Shown here piece by piece: positions 17,154 to 25,578 of a stretch of DNA of 64,000 nucleotides. Made by a program: the position numbers and the translations under genes. Numbering within the stretch: the first letter of the stretch is position 1; every line of letters starts with the position of its first letter. Under the pieces are notes generated by a model, which was given only the letters and a program-made list of their open reading frames with translations, had not been told where the DNA came from and searched no databases. Origin of the DNA: Cloacibacillus sp. An23 (GTDB lineage Bacteria > Synergistota > Synergistia > Synergistales > Synergistaceae); the NCBI RefSeq assembly GCF_002159945.1, contig NZ_NFJQ01000011.1, positions 1 to 64,000 of the forward strand. Direction: 5' to 3'.

Positions 17154-18089
17154 ATGGATAAGCTGCTAACTCGCGCTTTCGACGGCGACCCGAGATCGAT
17201 CGGCCGCCTTATCAGTCTTGTGGAGGCAGAATCTCCCGAGTCCAAGGAAATTATGAAAAAGATATACCCGAGGACGGGCGGGGCTCACGTCATCGGGATA
17301 ACCGGAAGCCCGGGCGCGGGCAAGAGCACCTTCGTCGACAGGCTCATATCGCAGTTCAAGGCCGATGGGAAGAAGGTCGGAGTCATAGCGATAGACCCGT
17401 CGAGCCCGTTCACCGGAGGCGCGATACTCGGCGACCGCCTGCGCATGCAGGACCACGCCGTAGAAGAGGGCGTATTCATCCGCAGCATGGGCTCGCGCGG
17501 AAATCTCGGCGGCGTCAGCCGCGGCACGCACGAAGCCGCGCTCATACTCGACGCCTGCGGTTTCGACATAGTGCTGATAGAAACGGTGGGAGTCGGCCAG
17601 TCTGAGGTCGATATCGTAAAGATCGCCGATACGGTCTGCCTCATTCTCACGCCAGGCATGGGCGACGACGTACAGATAATGAAGGCCGGCATCATGGAGA
17701 TAGCCGACGTATTCGTCGTCAACAAGGCGGACAAAGAGGGCGCCGACAAAGTCGCTGCGGACGTGCAGGTGATGCTCAAGATGCTCGGCGAACGCGAGTG
17801 GGTGCCGCCGGTCGTGCTCGTCTCGTCGAATAAGAACACCGGCGTGGACAAGGTAAAGGACATCATCGGCGCGCACGAAAAATATCTCAATGAAAGCGCC
17901 GAGGGCCGCCGCCGCCGCTGGTCGCAGCTTGAAATGGAGGTCGAGTCGATACTGCGCGGAGAAATTTCCGCAGTCGTGGAAAAATCGTGGAAGGCGCGTA
18001 AAAACGACGAGCTCATGTTGAGCCTTTCGGAGCGCCGTTCCGATCCCTACACGCTCGCCGGCGAAATAATGGAAGAAATAATGAAGTAA
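17154..18089 (+). CDS. meaB: MeaB/ArgK-family GTPase, chaperone of methylmalonyl-CoA mutase
   Basis: MeaB-type G3E GTPases protect and reload cobalamin in methylmalonyl-CoA mutase or related B12 acyl-CoA mutases. Visible motifs are Walker A GSPGAGKST, DPSSPFTGGAILGDR (a MeaB hallmark), ETVGVGQSEVDI and NKADKEG. From ATG 17154 the protein has 311 residues. An in-frame ATG at 17097 would add 19 polar residues without a ribosome site, while AGGGAG at 17136-17141 serves the later start, at slightly long spacing. No mutase gene is in the window, but the following rpiB-upp gene is only 27 bases away. Confidence 0.9.
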   Translation: MDKLLTRAFDGDPRSIGRLISLVEAESPESKEIMKKIYPRTGGAHVIGITGSPGAGKSTFVDRLISQFKADGKKVGVIAIDPSSPFTGGAILGDRLRMQDHAVEEGVFIRSMGSRGNLGGVSRGTHEAALILDACGFDIVLIETVGVGQSEVDIVKIADTVCLILTPGMGDDVQIMKAGIMEIADVFVVNKADKEGADKVAADVQVMLKMLGEREWVPPVVLVSSNKNTGVDKVKDIIGAHEKYLNESAEGRRRRWSQLEMEVESILRGEISAVVEKSWKARKNDELMLSLSERRSDPYTLAGEIMEEIMK

Positions 18090-18116
18090 AAAACTTTTGA
18101 CGGAGGAATAGATGAT

Positions 18117-19217
18117 ATGAAAATTTCGATGGGCGCTGACCACGCCGGCTATAAACTCAAGGAAGACATCAAAGCCGCTCTTATCGAGGCCGGACACGAG
18201 GTCATAGACTGCGGCACGGCGTCTGGAGAGGTCCGCGTAGACTATCCCGACTGGGGCTTCATGGCGGCCGAGGCCGTCGCGAGCCATAAGGCGGAGCGCG
18301 GCATACTGATCTGCGGCACCGGCATCGGCATGAGCATCGTCGCGAACAAGGTCAAGGGAGTCCGAGCTGCGCTCTGCCACGACCACTTCACCGCCGTGAT
18401 GAGCCGCCGCCACAACGATGCGAACGTGCTCGTCCTCGGCGCGCGCGTGCTTGGATCCGACGTCGCGGCGGACATCGTGAAAGCTTGGCTCGCGGAGCCT
18501 TTTGAGGGAGGCCGCCACATATACAGGCTCGAAAAGATAAGCGCCTACGAAAGCGCCAACTCCAACGCGATAGAGTCCGCCCCGGCCGGAGGCCGTACCG
18601 TAGTCATCGACCATCCGCTCGTGCGCCACAAGCTCGGCCTCATGCGCAACAAGGAGACGTCGTCGAAGGACTTCCGCGACCTCGTGCAGGAGGTCGCAGG
18701 CCTCATGGTGTACGAGGTGACGCGCCATCTGCCGCTTGAAGAGGTCGAGATAGAGACCCCCGTGGCGAGGACGAGCGTATTCACCCTATCCGGCAAAAAA
18801 CTGGCGATCGTCCCTGTGCTGCGCGCAGGTCTCGGCATGGTCGAGGGCATACTCAAACTCGTACCGAACGCCAAGGTCGGGCACATCGGGCTGTACCGCG
18901 ATCCCGAGACGCTGAAGCCCGTCGATTATTACTGCAAGCTTCCCGCGGATATATCCGAGCGCGACATCTTCGTCGTCGACCCGATGCTCGCGACCGGCGG
19001 CTCGGCGGCGGCCGCGGTCAGCCACATCAAGGCGCGCGGCGGAAAGCGCGTCTCGCTCGTGTCGCTGCTCGCCGCGCCGGAAGGCATAGCCAAGTTCCAC
19101 GAAGAGCACCCAGACGTTGACATTTACGTCGCCGCGGTAGACAGCCGCCTCAACGACCACGGCTACATCGTTCCGGGTCTCGGAGACGCCGGCGACAGGC
19201 TTTTCGGCACCAAGTAA
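18117..19217 (+). CDS. rpiB-upp: Fused ribose-5-phosphate isomerase B and uracil phosphoribosyltransferase
   Basis: The first 150 residues are a complete Rpi[12 protein letters not shown] at the start, catalytic Cys in [12 protein letters not shown] and His in [10 protein letters not shown]. Residues about 160-366 are a complete Upp. It starts at [14 protein letters not shown], continues with [10 protein letters not shown] and the PRPP-binding [13 protein letters not shown], and closes with [18 protein letters not shown]. RpiB interconverts ribulose-5-P and ribose-5-P. Upp makes UMP from uracil and PRPP. The frame is continuous through a short Ser/Asn/Ala-rich linker with no internal stop or restart signal. 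A GGAGG lies upstream of the ATG. Confidence 0.93.
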   Translation: MKISMGADHAGYKLKEDIKAALIEAGHEVIDCGTASGEVRVDYPDWGFMAAEAVASHKAERGILICGTGIGMSIVANKVKGVRAALCHDHFTAVMSRRHNDANVLVLGARVLGSDVAADIVKAWLAEPFEGGRHIYRLEKISAYESANSNAIESAPAGGRTVVIDHPLVRHKLGLMRNKETSSKDFRDLVQEVAGLMVYEVTRHLPLEEVEIETPVARTSVFTLSGKKLAIVPVLRAGLGMVEGILKLVPNAKVGHIGLYRDPETLKPVDYYCKLPADISERDIFVVDPMLATGGSAAAAVSHIKARGGKRVSLVSLLAAPEGIAKFHEEHPDVDIYVAAVDSRLNDHGYIVPGLGDAGDRLFGTK

Positions 19218-19230
19218 CACGGAGGCGTTC

Positions 19231-20121
19231 TTGTTTCCCGTATACCTCTTTACGCTTATGACCTTCCTCTGGGGGCTCGTCGGCACGCCGATGGCGATCG
19301 CGCTTGCCGAGAAATTCAGGCTGCTCGACGTCCCCGGAGGAAGGAAGAAGCATCGCAGCGTGATGCCGCGCGGCGCCGGGCTCGTCCTTTGGAGCGGCTA
19401 CCTCATGTGGGCGCTCTTCACCGGGAATCCCGGCGTTGAGGTGCCGTACATCGCTACAGGCGCGACTATGATATTCATAGTCGGCTACATGGACGACATG
19501 CACCCGCTGCCGCCGCTCGTCCGGCTCATCTTTCATCTTCTGGCGGCGGCGTGGGTCGTCTGCGCTCTGCCGGTGCCGCTGTGGCAGCGAGCTCTGCTCG
19601 TGCTGTGGATCGCGGGCGCGACGAACGCCTATAACCTCATCGACGGCATGGACGGGCTGTGCCTGACGATAACTCTGATAACGGCGCTCTGCGCGCTCAT
19701 GCTCGGGAACGGGGGCGTGTGGCTGCCGCTCGCCGGACTCGTCTTCGGCGTGCTGTTGTGGAACTTTCCGCAGCCGCGCACATTTCTCGGCGACGGTGGG
19801 AGCACTCTGCTCGGCTACATCTGCGCGTCTCAGCTCGCGTGGAGCATTTTCCCCAATATATTTGAGAAAGGATTTTTTCATCTCGCCTTTGTGCTATTAT
19901 TTCTTGGGGGCGTGCCTGTGGTCGATACGCTTGTCGCTATGACGCGCAGGATATTGACGCACAAGTCTCCCTTCGAGCCTGACCGCGGCCACGCGCATCA
20001 CAAGCTCCAGGACGCCGGGCTGCCGAAGTTCGCCGTGCTGGTCGTTCTCGGCGCGGCGCACAGCCTTTTTCTCAGCTTCGGAATGAGGCTGCTCGGGCTG
20101 CAGGTCTTTAACATTTTGTAA
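19231..20121 (+). CDS. wecA: MraY/WecA-type undecaprenyl-phosphate sugar-1-phosphate transferase
   Basis: This glycosyltransferase family 4 membrane enzyme transfers a sugar-1-phosphate, probably GlcNAc-1-P, from UDP-sugar to undecaprenyl phosphate. About nine TM segments are visible. Diagnostic motifs are GYMDDMHPL (Mg-binding Asp pair), NAYNLIDGMDGL and FLGDGGSTLLGY. The cytoplasmic FEPDRGHAHHKL separates WecA/TagO-type enzymes from MraY. The 296-residue length is slightly short. The start TTG at 19231 follows GGAGGCG. The next gene makes ManNAc from the same nucleotide sugar, so both probably feed a surface polysaccharide or teichoic-like linkage unit. Confidence 0.85.
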   Translation: MFPVYLFTLMTFLWGLVGTPMAIALAEKFRLLDVPGGRKKHRSVMPRGAGLVLWSGYLMWALFTGNPGVEVPYIATGATMIFIVGYMDDMHPLPPLVRLIFHLLAAAWVVCALPVPLWQRALLVLWIAGATNAYNLIDGMDGLCLTITLITALCALMLGNGGVWLPLAGLVFGVLLWNFPQPRTFLGDGGSTLLGYICASQLAWSIFPNIFEKGFFHLAFVLLFLGGVPVVDTLVAMTRRILTHKSPFEPDRGHAHHKLQDAGLPKFAVLVVLGAAHSLFLSFGMRLLGLQVFNIL

Positions 20122-20146
20122 ATTTGTAAATGTGTGGAGGTTCCCG

Positions 20147-21271
20147 ATGGATAGGAAAACGGTCGTCTGCGTTATAGGGACCCGTCCCGAAGCTATAAAA
20201 ATGGCTCCTGTAGTCATCGCCCTGCGTGAGCAGGACGTTTTCGACGTAAAGGTGCTGGCTACAGGACAGCACGCTGCAATGCTCGACCAGGTGCTCGACT
20301 TCTTCAAGATAGCCGCCGACAGAAATCTTCATATAATGAAAGAGCGCCAGACGCTCGATTATATAACCGCCTCCGTGCTTACCGGCGCCGGGGAATATTT
20401 CGACGAGACGCGCCCGTCCGCCGTACTTGTGCACGGCGACACGACGACGACATTCGCGGCGGGGCTGGCGGCTTTCTATCGCGGCGTTCCGGTAGGGCAC
20501 GTCGAAGCCGGGCTTAGAAGCTGGAATATGCGTCTGCCCTTCCCCGAAGAGATGAACCGAGTTCTGGTGGACAAGTTCGCCGCGTGGGGCTTCGCTCCGA
20601 CGCAGCTTGCGGCTGAAAATCTCAGAAAAGAGGGCATGGCGGAGCGGGCCATAAGCGTGACGGGAAACACTGTCATCGACGCTCTATTCTACACCGTCGC
20701 GGCGCGCGCCAAGCCAGAAAGCCCCGAGCTCGCGGCTCTGCCGGACGGGGCTCCGTTCGTGCTCGTCACGGCGCACCGGCGCGAGTCGTGGGGCGCGCCG
20801 CTCGAGGGCATCTGCTCCGCGCTCACCGACATACTGGACGCACACCCGGAGCTCTGGATGGTGGTCCCGATGCACAAAAACCCCGCCGTGCGCGAGATAA
20901 TACGCAAGCATCTCGGCGGGCGCGGAAACGTCATACTCTGCGACCCGCTCGACTATCCCGACTTTGTATGGGCGATGAACAGTTCGAAATTTATATTGAG
21001 CGACAGCGGCGGCGTGCAGGAGGAGGCGTCGGCCATAAAGAAGCCCGTGCTTATACTGCGCGACGTCACCGAGCGCCCCGAGGCCGTCGAACACGGCAGC
21101 GGAGTGCTCGTCGGCGTGGACCGCGGAAGGATAGCCGCAGCCGCGCTGAAACTGCTTGAGGACGAAGCGGCGATACCGGAGATAGAACGCCGCTGCGCCG
21201 CGCAGCCGTTCGGCGACGGAAAGGCGTCGCAGAAGATCGCCGAAATTTTAAAGGAGAGCCTGCTTAGCTAA
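20147..21271 (+). CDS. wecB: UDP-N-acetylglucosamine 2-epimerase (non-hydrolysing)
   Basis: The enzyme interconverts UDP-GlcNAc and UDP-ManNAc. The 374-residue protein has the family start VCVIGTRPEAIKMAPV, catalytic-region VHGDTTTTFA and HVEAGLRSW. LVTAHRRESWG and the C-terminal LSDSGGVQEEAS complete the GT-B-like fold. ATG 20147 is preferred because GGAGG at 20135-20139 lies eight bases upstream; a GTG 15 bases earlier overlaps that site. It lies between wecA and murA, 26 bases after the former and touching the latter. Confidence 0.95.
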   Translation: MDRKTVVCVIGTRPEAIKMAPVVIALREQDVFDVKVLATGQHAAMLDQVLDFFKIAADRNLHIMKERQTLDYITASVLTGAGEYFDETRPSAVLVHGDTTTTFAAGLAAFYRGVPVGHVEAGLRSWNMRLPFPEEMNRVLVDKFAAWGFAPTQLAAENLRKEGMAERAISVTGNTVIDALFYTVAARAKPESPELAALPDGAPFVLVTAHRRESWGAPLEGICSALTDILDAHPELWMVVPMHKNPAVREIIRKHLGGRGNVILCDPLDYPDFVWAMNSSKFILSDSGGVQEEASAIKKPVLILRDVTERPEAVEHGSGVLVGVDRGRIAAAALKLLEDEAAIPEIERRCAAQPFGDGKASQKIAEILKESLLS

Positions 21272-22564
21272 ATGGTGACGCAAGGAGAAAAAAGATTCGC
21301 TGACGAGATGACTTTGACGGGCGGCAGGCCGCTCGTCGGAACGATAGACGTACAGGGCGCGAAGAACGCCGCGCTCCCCGTCATGGCGGCGGCAATACTG
21401 CTGCGGGGGCAGAGCCTGCGTCTCGAGGGCGTGCCTGAGCTTTACGACATACAGACCATGTGCCACCTTCTGCGTCATCTTGGCGCGGAGGTCGAATTTG
21501 AAAACAGATGCATGACTATCAGCGTGCCGGACGAGATAGAGTGCGAGACGCCGGTCGAGCTCGTGCGCAAAATGCGCGCGTCGTCGCTCGTTCTAGGCCC
21601 GCTCGTCGCCAGGTGCGGACGCGCCCTCATGCCGCTGCCCGGAGGCTGCGTGCTCGGCAGCCGTCCGCTTGACTTCCATCTCAAGGGGCTCGCTAAGATG
21701 GGCGCCGACATCGAACTCAAAGCCGGAGCCGTGACCGCGACCGCGGGGCGGCTGAAAGGCGCTACGATACAGCTCGACTTTCCGTCGGTCGGCGCGACCG
21801 AAAACCTCATGATGGCGGCGGCGCTCGCGGACGGCACGACGTATATAGAAAACGCGGCGAAGGAGCCCGAGATATCGAATCTCGCGGAGATACTCAGACT
21901 CATGGGCGTCCAGATAAAGGGAGACGGCACCGAAAACATCAAAATAACCGGCGTGAGCGAGCTGCACTCGGCGAGCGGCGAGATAATCCCCGACCGCATA
22001 GAGGCCGCGACATATCTCATGGCCGGAGTCATAACGAAAGGCTGCGTCACAGTGCGCGGCATCCCGCAGGAATATCTTGAGTCGGTGCTGAACAAGCTGG
22101 AAGAAGCGGGAGCGGACATCGACGTCTTCAACGGAGAGATAACCGCCAAATGGAAAGGCCCGCTCCAGGGAGTCACGGTCAAAACTCTTCCTTATCCGGG
22201 CTTCCCGACGGACACACAGCCGCAGATAATGGCTTTGCTGACGCTTGCCGAGGGCAACAGCGTCATACACGAGAGCGTCTTCGACTCCCGTTTGATGCAT
22301 ATAGACGAATTCAGAAAAATGGGCGCCAAGATAGAGGTGCAGGACAACATAGCGATAGTCACCGGAGTGAACAAACTTACCGGGGCCGAGGTGCTCTCGT
22401 CCAATCTTCGCGCTGGCGCGGCGCTCATAATGCTGGGCCTCGCCGCCGAGGGAAAGACGACCGTGCGGGGCCTCGAGCATGTATGGCGCGGCTACGAAGG
22501 GCTCGTTGAAAAGCTCCGCTCTCTTGGGGCGGAGATAGAGATGGAAGCCCCGTCGGTGGAGTAA
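21272..22564 (+). CDS. murA: UDP-N-acetylglucosamine 1-carboxyvinyltransferase MurA
   Basis: MurA transfers enolpyruvate from PEP to UDP-GlcNAc, the first committed step of peptidoglycan synthesis. The EPSP-synthase-like fold is complete at 430 residues. The conserved QGAKNAALPVMAA is near the N-terminus. The catalytic loop reads LPGGCVLGSRP, with the Cys that fosfomycin alkylates, so intrinsic resistance by Cys-to-Asp exchange is not expected. DRIEAATYLMAG and YPGFPTDTQPQ follow. The ATG at 21272 directly follows the wecB stop. A later ATG at 21308 would start closer to the usual MurA N-terminus but lacks a nearby ribosome site. Confidence 0.96.
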   Translation: MVTQGEKRFADEMTLTGGRPLVGTIDVQGAKNAALPVMAAAILLRGQSLRLEGVPELYDIQTMCHLLRHLGAEVEFENRCMTISVPDEIECETPVELVRKMRASSLVLGPLVARCGRALMPLPGGCVLGSRPLDFHLKGLAKMGADIELKAGAVTATAGRLKGATIQLDFPSVGATENLMMAAALADGTTYIENAAKEPEISNLAEILRLMGVQIKGDGTENIKITGVSELHSASGEIIPDRIEAATYLMAGVITKGCVTVRGIPQEYLESVLNKLEEAGADIDVFNGEITAKWKGPLQGVTVKTLPYPGFPTDTQPQIMALLTLAEGNSVIHESVFDSRLMHIDEFRKMGAKIEVQDNIAIVTGVNKLTGAEVLSSNLRAGAALIMLGLAAEGKTTVRGLEHVWRGYEGLVEKLRSLGAEIEMEAPSVE

Positions 22565-23398
22565 ATGGCGGACGGCCTCATCGAAGGGATCACTACCTCC
22601 GCATTCGTCGGCTCGGCCGGCACAGGCAAGAGCCAGCGCGCTCAGCTCATCGCGTCCTTTGTGAACGCCGACTTCATCATAGACGACGGCCTAGTTATAC
22701 ACAAGGGAAGCATTGTGTGCGGCAAGAGCGCGAAATCCGAGCGCAATCAAATAAGCGCGATAAGGCGCGCTCTCTTCGAGTTCGACGACCATCGCAGGGA
22801 GGTCGTCTCCTATTTCAGATCGGTAGCTCCGTGCTCCGTGATGGTGATAGCGACCTCGGACAATATGGCGCTTAAGATATTGAAGAAGCTCGACCTGCCG
22901 GCCCCGCAGCAGATAGTCCACATAGAGGACGTGGCGACTCCGGAAGAGATAGTCAAAGCGCGCCGCGAGCGCTTCGGGAAAGGCCAGCACGTCATTCCCG
23001 TCTCGCACGTGCTCGTGCGCAAAAATTTCGCGGGAAAGCTCGTCGGACAGCTCCGGGTGTTCTGGAAGTCAAAGGACAAGCACGAGGGAGAAAAGACTAT
23101 CGTGCGCCCCCCCTTCAGCTTCTACGGCGAGGTGCATATAGAAACCGAAGCCATAGAACAGCTTGCATCGTTCATAGCCGGCAGGACGGCGCAGGTCGTC
23201 AAGGTCAACGAGGTCAAGGCCGTGCCGGGCGAGGAGGAGACGCTGGTTATAGACCTGAAGCTGACTGTCGCTCTGGGCGAAAGGAACCTTGTCGGCGTCG
23301 CCGCGCTGGTCAAGGAACGCATCGCGGCCAGCATCAGGTATTTCACAGGACTCGACGTGAAGAGCGTCAACGTGGTCATTGCGGAGGTGGTTGTATGA
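22565..23398 (+). CDS. P-loop NTPase fused to an Asp23/Gls24 domain, unknown function
   Basis: The first 175 residues look like a P-loop ATPase or kinase-like domain: Walker A is [11 protein letters not shown] (about residues 17-27), followed by a hydrophobic strand ending IIDDG and a second one, VMVIATSDN. From about residue 180 the sequence matches an Asp23/Gls24 domain ([35 protein letters not shown], then a terminal NVVIAEVVV). Asp23-type proteins are membrane-associated envelope-stress or cell-envelope factors in Gram-positives. A nucleotide-dependent envelope role is therefore an inference. It starts immediately after murA and overlaps the UDG gene by four bases (ATGA), so it is tightly embedded in the cell-wall operon. 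Confidence 0.75.
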   Translation: MADGLIEGITTSAFVGSAGTGKSQRAQLIASFVNADFIIDDGLVIHKGSIVCGKSAKSERNQISAIRRALFEFDDHRREVVSYFRSVAPCSVMVIATSDNMALKILKKLDLPAPQQIVHIEDVATPEEIVKARRERFGKGQHVIPVSHVLVRKNFAGKLVGQLRVFWKSKDKHEGEKTIVRPPFSFYGEVHIETEAIEQLASFIAGRTAQVVKVNEVKAVPGEEETLVIDLKLTVALGERNLVGVAALVKERIAASIRYFTGLDVKSVNVVIAEVVV

Positions 23399-24057
23399 GC
23401 GAAGCCGACGAAGTACTCCTTAAGCTCTCGCCGGAGGAACGCGCTGAGATGAAACGCAGGCTCTGGGAGGAGACGAGGAGGAACGCGCTTGAATGCGCCT
23501 CATGTCCGCTCGCGGCGACGCGCACCAAGGTCGTCTTCGGAGACGGAGACCCGGACAGCAGGCTGATGTTCATAGGAGAGGGGCCAGGCGCCGACGAAGA
23601 CGAACAGGGGCTTCCTTTCGTCGGACGGGCCGGGCAGCTTCTCACTCAGATACTCACGGCCGCCGGCATAAGCCGCAGGGAAGTATACATCACCAACATC
23701 GTAAAGTGCAGGCCGCCGGGAAACCGCGTGCCTACGCCGGAAGAAAGCGTGATGTGCGACAGGCACCTGCAGACGCAGATAATGCTCGTCAACCCGATGC
23801 TGATCGTTCTGCTCGGCAACACTCCGACCAAATGGATACTGAAGACGGAGGGCGGCATCACGAAGCTGCGCGGACGCTGGTTCGAGTGGCGCGGCGCGGC
23901 TGTCATGCCGATGTTTCACCCGAGCTACCTTCTGCGCAACGCGAGCTCGAAGGAGGGCAGCCCGAAGCACCTGACGTGGCTGGACATCCAGGAGGTCAAG
24001 CGCCAGTGGGACGAAGTGAAGCGCACCGGCACTCTGGACTCCGTTAAATTCGGTTAG
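23395..24057 (+). CDS. Uracil-DNA glycosylase, family 4 (Fe-S type)
   Basis: Family 4 UDGs excise uracil from DNA and carry a 4Fe-4S cluster. Here the cluster Cys are CASC near residue 38, one in [11 protein letters not shown] and one in MCDRHLQ. Motif A reads [12 protein letters not shown] and the C-terminal motif is HPSYLLRN. The length of 220 residues is typical. The start overlaps the P-loop/Asp23 gene and uppS follows after 11 bases. The enzyme is out of place functionally in a cell-envelope operon, but such pairing is common when housekeeping genes are packed tightly. Confidence 0.92.
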   Translation: MSEADEVLLKLSPEERAEMKRRLWEETRRNALECASCPLAATRTKVVFGDGDPDSRLMFIGEGPGADEDEQGLPFVGRAGQLLTQILTAAGISRREVYITNIVKCRPPGNRVPTPEESVMCDRHLQTQIMLVNPMLIVLLGNTPTKWILKTEGGITKLRGRWFEWRGAAVMPMFHPSYLLRNASSKEGSPKHLTWLDIQEVKRQWDEVKRTGTLDSVKFG

Positions 24058-24068
24058 GCGGAAAAGAA

Positions 24069-24758
24069 ATGGAAACAAAGAAACTCGAACACATAGCGAT
24101 CATTATGGACGGCAACGGACGCTGGGCGAAGTCGCGCGGGCTGCCGCGCATTATGGGGCATCACGCCGGAGTGAAGGCCGTCGAACGCACTGTGCGTGCC
24201 GCGAAGGAACTCGGGATACCCTGTCTGTCGCTCTACGCATTTTCGACCGAGAACTGGAAGCGCCCTCGCGGCGAGGTGCTCGGCCTCATGGGGCTCTTCC
24301 GCTATTATCTGCGCTCCAAGCTCGAAGAGCTGTGCAAGGAGGAAGTCAGGCTGCGTTTCGCAGGCGACCTGTCGGCCCTTCCGCACGACATCGCCGCCAT
24401 ACTCGAAGAGACTGCTGAGAAGACGAAGGCTTTCACCGGCACGCAGCTCGTCACCTGCGTCAACTACGGCGGGCGGCGCGAGATACTCGAGGCGGTGGAC
24501 AAGCTGATAGCCTCCGGCGCGGAAGGCCCTGTGACGGAGGATATGCTGCGCGCTCATCTCTACCTGCCGGATCTGCCTGATCCGGACCTCATCATACGGA
24601 CGAGCGGCGAGCTGCGCCTGTCGAACTTCTGGCTGTGGCAGAGCGCCTACAGCGAATATTACTTCACGGATAAATATTGGCCCGACTTCGACAAACAGGA
24701 CCTTCTCGACGCGGTCGGTGATTACTACGAAAGGGAGCGGCGTTATGGAAAAGCTTAA
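24069..24758 (+). CDS. uppS: Undecaprenyl diphosphate synthase
   Basis: UppS makes the C55 cis-prenyl carrier used for peptidoglycan and surface glycans. The catalytic start IIMDGNGRWAK (Asp binding Mg-pyrophosphate), the following GHHAGVKAV, and the C-terminal IRTSGELRLSNFWLWQ with YSEYYF are all present. Length is 229 residues. A GGCGGAAAAG segment lies upstream of the ATG. cdsA begins within its last codons, as in many bacteria where uppS-cdsA-dxr-rseP are clustered. Confidence 0.96.
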   Translation: METKKLEHIAIIMDGNGRWAKSRGLPRIMGHHAGVKAVERTVRAAKELGIPCLSLYAFSTENWKRPRGEVLGLMGLFRYYLRSKLEELCKEEVRLRFAGDLSALPHDIAAILEETAEKTKAFTGTQLVTCVNYGGRREILEAVDKLIASGAEGPVTEDMLRAHLYLPDLPDPDLIIRTSGELRLSNFWLWQSAYSEYYFTDKYWPDFDKQDLLDAVGDYYERERRYGKA

Positions 24759-25578
24759 GGAATTTTTCTATTCTAGTCCTGACATCCAGCTCAGGGCCTT
24801 CAGCAGCGTCTTTATCGTCCTGGCGATAGTGGGGGGCGTCATACTCGGAGGAATAGTCTGGGACGTTATAGCCTCCGCCGCGGCTCTGCTTTCGCTGTGG
24901 GAGTTCTATAAGCTCCAATCGTCGCGCGTACACGCCTCTCCGATCCTAGTGATGGCCTCCGCGTTCGTGATACTCTTCGGCGCGGCCTTCGGCCTGATGG
25001 ACGTAACTGCGATACTTTGCTCCATCTCCGCCATCGCCTTCATCGCGCTTTTCCTCGAAGTGATGAAGCGCCAGGTCTCCGACGGCAGCGACGCTCTGGC
25101 GGCGGTCGGAGCCACCGTCGCCGGCATAGCCTATATCGTCCTTCCGTGGACCTTCATGATGCTGATACGCGCCAGGGAACACGGGGCGATGTTCCTTCTC
25201 ACTCTGTTTTTCTGCACGTGGTGCTGCGACGTCGCCGCGTATTTCACCGGCAGCCACTTCGGTAAGACCCCGCTGTGCAGCCAGGTCAGCCCGCATAAGA
25301 CGTGGGAGGGCTTCGCTGGCGGCGCCGCGGCGAGCTTTATGTGCGGAGGCCTGCTCGCCCTGATATTTTCCTTCCCGCCGCTCCCGCTTCTGCTGCTGGG
25401 GCTTCTCTGCGGCGTCGCAGGACAGCTCGGCGATCTTGGCGAATCTGTGCTGAAACGCGAGGCCGGCGTGAAGGACACCGGTAATTTGATACCTGGCCAC
25501 GGAGGCGTTCTCGACAGATTCGACAGCATTCTCGTGAACGCTACGCTCGCCTTCGTAATATTCGAGCTGGTGGGCTAA
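24745..25578 (+). CDS. cdsA: Phosphatidate cytidylyltransferase (CDP-diacylglycerol synthase)
   Basis: CdsA activates phosphatidic acid with CTP to give the precursor of membrane phospholipids. It is a polytopic protein of 277 residues with about eight TM helices. The family signature is complete near the C-terminus: ESVLKREAGVKDTGN followed by GHGGVLDRFDS. The ATG at 24745 follows AAAGGGAG at suitable spacing; an in-frame GTG at 24718 lies inside uppS. dxr starts at the base after its stop. Confidence 0.95.
   Translation: MEKLKEFFYSSPDIQLRAFSSVFIVLAIVGGVILGGIVWDVIASAAALLSLWEFYKLQSSRVHASPILVMASAFVILFGAAFGLMDVTAILCSISAIAFIALFLEVMKRQVSDGSDALAAVGATVAGIAYIVLPWTFMMLIRAREHGAMFLLTLFFCTWCCDVAAYFTGSHFGKTPLCSQVSPHKTWEGFAGGAAASFMCGGLLALIFSFPPLPLLLLGLLCGVAGQLGDLGESVLKREAGVKDTGNLIPGHGGVLDRFDSILVNATLAFVIFELVG

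Noticed and set aside
21600-21680. Intrinsic fosfomycin-resistant MurA
   Set aside because: The loop reads PGGC with the usual Cys, so the known Cys-to-Asp resistance exchange is absent.
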